From NCBI RefSeq assembly GCF_032854445.1, contig NC_088300.1, forward strand, positions 10,478,001 to 10,542,000: a DNA stretch of 64,000 nucleotides. The letters are read 5' to 3'. A program made the translations under genes and the position numbers. The notes under the pieces are model-generated. The model saw only the letters and a program-made list of their open reading frames with translations, made no database searches and had not been told where the DNA came from. Position 1 is the first letter of the stretch. The number at the start of each line of letters is the position of its first letter. Shown piece after piece: positions 41,501 to 50,500 of this stretch. This DNA comes from Liolophura sinensis (lineage: Eukaryota > Mollusca > Polyplacophora > Chitonida > Chitonidae).

Positions 41501-44500
41501 TGTGATTTGATAGTTCTTTAACTTTTGTTCACTTTTGGGAGTTTTTTTTTTTAATTTCATGTGAACTTGTTGTGTTCTTGAAACTCCTGAAGTGTTTCAT
41601 ATTCTGTGTGTAAAACATATAAAAAAGTACAAAGTTGCATTCTTATCACAGATAAATTAAGCATACAGCTTAGTTACAAGAGACATTTATGTAAAAGTAT
41701 TGTACATAAGTGGTTTTAGGATGCTGAAAAGTGAATGTGTGAGGAAACTATCACAATGGTGACATGTTGTGTGTTTCAGTATGCAAACCAACAGTTGCTC
41801 ATGGAAGCCAGTTTTCTCATCAAGTAAGTTTTCACTATTTTTCTTCTTCGTTTGCACATTAAATGTTTCCTGTTTTTCCCTGTACATGGATACATACATT
41901 TGTCTGTTATGGTTTCTCTATGCTTTCTGGACATCTGGTGTGTTTAATGTTTTAATTTTGACTTCATGCACAATTTTTGTGTTTACAGAAATTTTTTCTA
42001 GAGGATGCATTTATGTAATAACTCAAAGATGTGCACTTTGCCTAGAGATATTAATGCCCCTGGAAATTAAAATTACCCTAAATATATGCAACGAGTCACA
42101 CACAAAAAAAAGCAATAACCCATAGCTTATTAGACTTTTGTGGTTGTGAAAATAAATGATGTTGAGATATGGAATTTGGCTGATAAAATTAAGATATATA
42201 TAAGTAAAATATAAAAAGTGCAGAATAATGAGTGATATGTGGTTCACACAAGTGAATTGTTTTTGGCAGACAAATATGTTCATACTGCTGCACTGCATTC
42301 AACAGGCTATAATATGTACATTCCCAGATACAGAACAAAGTGTCTCAAAAATGGTTTCTTAGTGCTGGGTTCAGCGGTATGGAATTCTCTACCAATTGAG
42401 ATACAAGTCGGGGCCTCCGTGGCTCAGTTTGTTAGCGCAGCGTAATGACCCAGGAGTCTCTCACCAATGTGGTCGCTGTGAGTTCAAGTCCAGCTCATGC
42501 TGGCTTCCTCTCCGGCCGTATGTGGGAAGGTCTGCCAGCAACCTGCGGATTGTTGGGGGTTTCCTCCGGGCTGTGCCCGGTTTCCACCCACCATAATGCT
42601 GGCCGCCGTCGTATAAGTGAAATATTCTTGAGTACGGCGTGAAAAACCAATCAAATAAATAAATAAATAAATAAACCAATTGAAATAAAAGCAAGGGGCT
42701 CCAGTCCCTCCTTCAGAAGGAGAATTCTAAAATCCTCCCATTCAGGAAGTTTTAGGCTTATGATCAATTAGTGCATTCCTGTTAATACTGCTTGTTTTAA
42801 TAACTGCTTGTTTCTATAACTTATTTTTAGTGCTTTTATTATTAGTATTGAAGACCATAATTGTTTATTAAGGCCAAGCTCAAGTGAATCCAGCATGTCA
42901 GTTTGACTGTACTAACTCCTAGCTTGAATGACATATAGAGAATGGAATGTGTTTCCACCTTTTCATTAACCAACACAGCTTGGCGGAGAAATTACATCAA
43001 ATTTCTGCCATTCCAACATTACTTACATGTACATTGAAATGATAAAGGAGTCCTAAAAAAAACTTCTAAATGAAAGCATAAAAGCTAATGAGAATGGCAG
43101 ATGAAAAGATAGAAACTCTTGACTTCTTGCGCTAATGCTGCATGGACATTTGAGACCACACACTTTAAACTGGCATCAGGAGAAAAAATGTAAAAGCCTT
43201 TCTATTGTGAGGAAATTGGATAGTTGAATTAAAAAATTCTTAATTAGAATTTTTTAGAATTAAAGTTGTCTTACAAGATATTTTACAAGGGATGTGCAGA
43301 AAATTACAGGAATATTTCCAAATAATGCAAATGTTTTAGTTCCCTGGGAGATGTAATTGTAGTTTGATGAGGTACTACCTTAAGGATGTTGTTAACACAC
43401 GGCTATCACAATGGAGTATGCTTGACCTTTTGACCGCAGTGTTTCATAAAGTTGTGTAGGTGACACACTGTCGCAAGCATTTCTTTGGAAAGGGACATAC
43501 ATGTGTTGGCACTTAAATAATGTGGAATTTTTAACTGCTGACGCCATGCAGTGTCATTGAATTTGTTTTTTGCTTAATTTTCTTGAGATTTTGTGTAGAT
43601 CCAATTAAAAGCTGACCGCCATAATACAACTGACAAACTGACATGAGTGTATTAGACATAGAGTACACCAGACGGTCGAATGTGAACGATGTTTAGTGGA
43701 AAGCTGTTGTCATTAGACAGTGACATCCTCGCTACCATCCTAATTACTAAACCTCTTCGCATATGAAAGAGCAGATTTCAGTGCAATTTATGCACATTTT
43801 AAAATTGATTTTGGAGACAAAACAATACTATTCAGATTGGCCAATTTCAGGGCTTCACGAAACGTATAGTAGTTTCAATTTACACATAATAATAATAATT
43901 CAGAATATGCTTGAATAAACACCTTGCAAACAAACAAAAAAGTTGAAGAATTACAGTACTGATGTTCCACAACCGCTCTGTTCTCAGTAATGGTCTTGTT
44001 ACTCCATGCTCTGGTCAGAGCTACTTGTTTGTCAACATATTCACCAGAGTATGGACAAGCAGACTTGTGGTAGCGGTATGAATGTGTACAAGAATACTAC
44101 GGTTATTTGTCAATTTAAAACTCCCAAAATTTCAAATAGAACTCCCAATGCCCATTTTTGAAGTTCTTCAGATGTGCCCTTTATTTTGTGACCAACGGGA
44201 ACACTCATTATCCCATGAATCCTGTGAAATACACAATTTCATCATAGATTATGTTTCTAATACATATAACAAAGTGAAAGCATCACATGTTTGTCACACT
44301 TATCATAAAAAAGGTGTCTGAATGGGAAGGGACAAGGCTAACACACTTTACAGCTATACATGCAGTAAATGTACTTGGCTTTAAAGTTGCACATGCAGAA
44401 GCTCTCGGAAGTTCACCTCAAGGAAAGATATTCCTTAGTTTGTTATGTAATTAAACAATGAACATTGAAAGATTATAAGGTTTGAAGTACATGGTGAACT

Positions 44501-47500
44501 ATGAACTATAGATGAAACAAGACAAAGATAAGAGTTTGCCACTACTTGGGTGGTATTCTAGACTACAGCAGCATATCAAAGTTATGAAGTTGCCAGTACT
44601 TGGGTGGTATTCTAGACTACAGCAGCATATCAAAGTTATGAAGTTGCCAGTACTTGGGTGGTATTCTAGACTACAACAACATATCAAAGTTACGAGGTTT
44701 TCAATACTTGGGTGGTATTCTAGACTACAGCAACATATCAAAGTTATGAAGTTGCCAGTACTTGGGCGGCATTCTAGACTACAACAACATATCAGAGTTG
44801 CGAGGTTTTCAGTACTTGGGAGGTGTTCTAGACTACAACAATATATCAAAGTTATGAGGTTGTCAGTACTTGGGCGGTATTCTAGACTGCAACAACATAT
44901 CAAAGTTAGGAGGCTGTCAGTACTTGGGCGGTATTCTAGACTGCAACAATACATCAAAGTTACGAGGTTGCCAGTACTTGGGTGGTATTCTAGACTACAA
45001 CAATACATCAAAGTTACGAGGTTGCCAGTACTTGGGTGGTATTCTAGACTACAACAATACATCAAAGTTACGAGGTTGCCAGTACTTGGGTGGTATTCTA
45101 GACTACAACAATACATCAAAGTTACGAGGTTGCCAGTACTTGGGTGGTATTCTAGACTACAACAATACATCAAAGTTACGAGGTTGCCAGTACTTGGGTG
45201 GTATTCTAGACTACAACACATCAAAGTTATGATGCTTACTTCCAATAATGGCACACCGTAAACTCAGAATGGAACTACCACCACTTAAAGCTTTGAAGTG
45301 GCATTTGTAGCACCTAACAGAAGTAAAGTGAACCTTCTTTACTACGAGAAATCAGATATTGTACAGTTCCAATGCTTAATGCATACACAATTTGCAGATG
45401 TTTCAAAGCGTTCTTTTACACTTTTCAAATACATGTATTGGGGAATACGAGCAAACATTCATGTTCAAACCTAACATACCACTAGTTAATTACCATATTT
45501 AATCAGCAAAACAACAATGGTATTGTACCCATTACATCTATCATAACTCAATTATCTGTTCTGAGGTGGTGCATAAGGCCCACCATACATGGACACATTA
45601 CATTTGATGTTAACGATACAAATGCAATTGTGTACTTATCATGTATATAGTACGTTACAATACACACACTCAACCTACCAAAAGGTAAGAATGACGTTGC
45701 TACTAACAGGCTTCCATACATTGGGATGCAGATGGTAGGAGGTTATCTGCGTCTGTCAGATCAACAATGACCTATCATTACAAAAGACAAGTAATGGAAT
45801 GAAACAGCTCCCTATACTCACAGATTGACAGTAACCAAGTGCTGTTGAAACTCAACTATTTAGAGTGTAAACTACAAAAGTGTAAAGAATGGCGCGTAAA
45901 AGTACATTTTTCTATGAATCCACAATGCCTCACGAACGCGAATAAATTTGAACATTTACCAAAATACACCATTTTTTTTCAGGAAAATAAACTACTACAG
46001 AATGAATAGTAACGAATTGTAGTAGGAATCAAAATATCTGAAGAGTAATACTCACAGTGAAAACTTTCAAAATGTTTCTCGGATTAAGACGGTCTGTTGC
46101 CTGTCAAAAACAATATGGCAGCATAAGCAATCTACCATAATCTCAGAGCATCATGGATATCGCAGTTTTACGACCATTTCAGTGTAACAACACAACACAG
46201 GAACAGGGCACAACATCAGTTTGTTAACTATTGCTTATAAAAACTAATAATATCTACAGAAAAACCTACAGGTTTCGAAAAATTAGAAAGTCAAGATACG
46301 AGGTGTAACCATGGGGACCACTTGGAGCATCTGTAACTTGCTTCATCCTACGGAAGCCTGTGTCTGACATAACCACACCATATGCCCATTACAGTGGAAA
46401 ACCTCTTTTTACTTATAGTTCAAATGAAAAATCAAAACAGCAGCATCACTTTCTGCTTTAAGGTCACGAAATACTAAAAATTATTTCAACCAGTAAATTG
46501 GAACAGATGCCAGGTTTATGATTTTAACTGATGTATGTAGTGGTGTATTATTGACATTTTTCATGAATAAAAATCGAATTGTTTCTACTTGTTTATGTAT
46601 TGTTATGGAGGGCATTTGAAATCAGTTACTCTCTCAAACAACAATTTCATTTACAGACCATGAGGACTAAGAATTGTGTTGGCCATATTCATCCGTCTGT
46701 CTGTCCATTCGTCCGTCTGTGTGTCTGTCCATTTGTCTGTCTGTGTGTCTGTCTTTGTGACTACCATATCTCTGAACCTATGTGGTACTGCTTTAAAGGG
46801 ACACCTGTGTTTTCATAGCTAGATTAAATTATGTATATTTTTATAAAAAAAGAAATTTCATTGAATAAAGATAGCTGATGTTTGTACATGTACACGTGAA
46901 CAAGTATGAGGTATAGCCTATCCATGCATATGATTGTTCTGCCCTATTTCAGATGTTACTCGTGTTCAATGACAGTGGACTGAAGGACATTCAGCCACCC
47001 TGCGTTGCCCAGACTTTCATTAACCATGGAGCACGGCTGTATAAATTGTTTGTCATCGGGGAGAACATGCGACTAGTGGAAAGGCCATCGCTTCGTAACT
47101 TTGCTGCAGGGGGTAAGGTCTGACTGTCTGTGTTGTATGAGTATTCACTTTGAATGACTCTGCTGAATCAAAAACAGTGCTTCAAAAGTCAGTTCCCCCC
47201 AAAACAATGGTTGACATTTACCAAGATGTTTGCCCAATTGTTCTGAAATGTTTGCACACAGCATCTCAGGAATCAAGTTAACAGACTGTGTCAAGGATTA
47301 CCCTGTATATACAGATGTGCTCCACTGATATGCGCAAATGCATTATCAGTCGGATTTTATTTATTAATTTATTTGACTGGTGTTTCCGCCGTACTCAAGA
47401 TTATTTCACGTATGCGATGGCGACCAGCATTATGGTATGAGGAAACCTGGGGAGAGCCCAGAGGAAACCCCCGACCAGGTTTTGAAAACTTTACAAACAG

Positions 47501-50500
47501 ATTGAAGATAGAGTTGACTACCTGTATGACCAGATAATGTTAAAATCTGGTATAGCCACCACGCTTTTGTATCACACTGAGACAGCGAGCTCGCATCCTG
47601 TTAATGAGCCCTGTTAGCCTGCTGACTAACCACTCCTCCTGAAACAGATGTCTAACTTCATCAAGATCAAACACCATCGTAACGTGGTGATACATTACTT
47701 GTTTCAACTGGTCCCACAAATGTTCAGTGAGATTTAGGTCTGGTGAATTGGTAGGACATTACATGTTTTCAATGCCTTCATGCTCAAAGAAGACATTTAT
47801 CACTCTGGCACGATGTGGACGAGCATTGTCGTCCATAAAAAGAAATCCATTGCCATCTTCAATATATTTCCAAAAAAATGTTCAAAATCCGACCGATAAT
47901 GCATGTGCACATGCTCACTGGGGTACATCTGTATCTATAGGGTAATCCTTGCTTCATTTTGTTGACTTAATTACTGAAATACTGTGCAAAATTTCACAAC
48001 GATTGGGCAAATGTCTTAGTAAATATCAAGCACAGTTTTGGGGGGAACTTATTTTTGAATGAGCCTATTCACTGTTGACTCTATGCGAGGATTCACTTCA
48101 CCACAGTGATGTTGTGCCTGTGAATGAGCCGGCTGAATCTAAATGAGGATTCACTAAATGAGTCTGTTGATTCACTGTTGACTCTATGCGAAGATTCACT
48201 TCACCACAGTGATATTGTGTCTGTGAATGAGCCGGCTGAATCTAAATGAGGATTCACTAAATGAGCCTGTTCAGTCACTGTTGACTCTATGCGAGGATTC
48301 ACTTCACCACAGTGATATTGTGTCTGTGAATGAGCCGGCTGAATCTAAATGAGGATTCACTAAATGAGCCTGTTCATTCACTGTTGACTCTATGCGAGGA
48401 TTCACTTCACCACAATGATGTTGTGTCTGTGAATGAGCCGGCTGAATCTAAATGAGGATTCACTGAATGAATCTGTTCATTCACTGTTGACTCTATGTGA
48501 GGATTCACTTCACCACAGTGATGTTGTGTCTGTGAATGAGCCTGCTGAATCTAAATGAGGATTCACTAAATGAGCCTGTTCATTCACTGTTGACTCTATG
48601 CGAGGATTCACTTCACCACAGTGATGTTGTGTCTGTGAATGAGCCTGCTGAATCTAAATGAGGATTCACTAAATGAGCCTGTTCATTCACTGTTGACTCT
48701 ATGCGAGGATTCACTTCACCACAGTGATGTTGTGTCTGTGAATGAGCCTGCTGAATCAAACTGTCACCTGTCTGAGACTTATGACCACTGGCCAAGCTGT
48801 TCAGTGAACATCAGAACATATATACATGTACCATGTGATGGTTGTTAAATTTGCCAATGGGTTACATTCAAGCTTGTGCCTACAACTGTTTGGCCATATG
48901 AAAAAATATCTTATGTGTTTTTTTTAAATTTTTTCTTTTAGACCATGAAACAATTTTCTTTGATGCCCACGATGTTTCCAAACCCTATTCCTGCCATGAT
49001 CTAAATGTGGTAAGTTACAAGTATGGGAGCTTTGAATCATATTTTTTGTATGTGTCTTGTCTGCATGTGTGATATGTGTAGGTTCATCACCCCTGAGTCT
49101 CTGTCTGCCACAGACTCTGAAGTAGACTTCATTAAGGCAAATACAGCTCATTACAAACCAGCATTCTAAAGGTTCTGCTTTCCTGCTGGTTTTCAGCTGT
49201 CAGAATAATAGCTAAGCCAAAGTCCACAACAGAAGATAATGGGGTATAATTTTTTCCTACTTCTTACTTTTATAACTGAAGTTACATATATTTTGGCCCA
49301 GTGGTGACCTGTTTTTTTGGTTTATATTACGGTAAAGCCACAGATACATCTCGTATCCTCCTATGTGCGGCAATGTTAACTTTGAGTGTTAAATCGCAAA
49401 AAAACACCTGTAACAACCAATAAGCCGCAAGGCAAACTCGGGCCAGCTGCACGGAACATCAGATCACTCAGCGCGCAAAGCCATCAAAGGCCCATACTGT
49501 GAATGGTGCCGACCTTCGACTGGGCGCAGCGTGATGAATGTAAATAAACAGTGTAGACAACTTTGGTTAACTTACATTGGGTATATCAACAATGCATGAA
49601 GTTAGTATTAGTATGGCTTTGTTGGTTTGCCTTTTCATAAAATCAGCAAGGTACATCACCCAGGTACATACAGAGAAAGGCTGCATGAAACAACTTCCAT
49701 GTAATGCTAGCTGCATCCAAAACACACACAAAGATACAATTGTGGTGGAGCTGGCTGTAATTCTTTACAATATAAAAGTAGCAAAAATGCTCTATAATTT
49801 CATAATGAAGATGATTCCTGAAAAGCAAATATATCAAGACACCATACACTTACAGTAAAGGAAAAACTGCAGGCCATTTGCTATGCTGACACTCACTGTA
49901 ACCGCACCGCTGGATGAGAGTTCACCACATGCGAGATTAATGTCAGGCATAAGTAAACTGGAAAAGGTGCCCAGGAACCGACGAACCTGCCGACGAAGTA
50001 GCCCTCCGTACCCTGGGATTGAGAGATATTTGCTGGAATATATGAAGGATAAAAGAAAGGAAGGCCTGTCTGTTACAACAGTGGAAGTCGGCGTAAGAGC
50101 CTTGACACTCTCCAAATCCACCATGGGAGCTGATAACTTGAAGGCATCCACATCTGGGATGCATAAGTTCATGCATAGGAATAACCTATCTATCAGACGT
50201 AGAACAAATGTTTCCCAAAAACTTATTATGGATTATGAAGAGAAGCTGATGAATTTTCAGAAATTCATCATCCATCAGTACGGGGATCTAAAACAGTAAC
50301 AATCCGTACAAATGGAAATGAAAAAAAAAAAAAAAAAAGATTTAAGGTTATGCTTGCCTGCACTGTTGATGGTGGGAAAGCTACCAACATACATCATCTT
50401 CAAGGGGAAGACACTTCCCAGTTCCCAGTAGGAATTGTAGTCCAGGTACATCCCAGTGAGTGGTTTGATGACGGCATCATGGCAGACTGACTGGAGACAG

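Larger units (their letters stand above)
47182..48058 (-). mobile_element. Tc1-like DNA transposon relic with ~190-bp terminal inverted repeats
   Basis: The left arm begins TCAAAAGTCAGTTCCCCCCA and the right arm, reversed, begins TCAAAAATAAGTTCCCCCCA. The match continues for about 190 bases with substitutions (for example GCAAGGATTACCCTATAGAT on the right against TCAAGGATTACCCTGTATAT on the left). The centre carries a - strand transposase remnant. The whole is under 0.9 kb including a SINE, so the element has lost most of its coding region. Confidence 0.85.

Noticed and set aside
44499-45261. Two opposite open frames of about 250 codons
   Set aside because: They overlap completely and both follow the 54-bp tandem repeat; a period divisible by 3 keeps all copies in the same frame, so openness is not evidence of coding.
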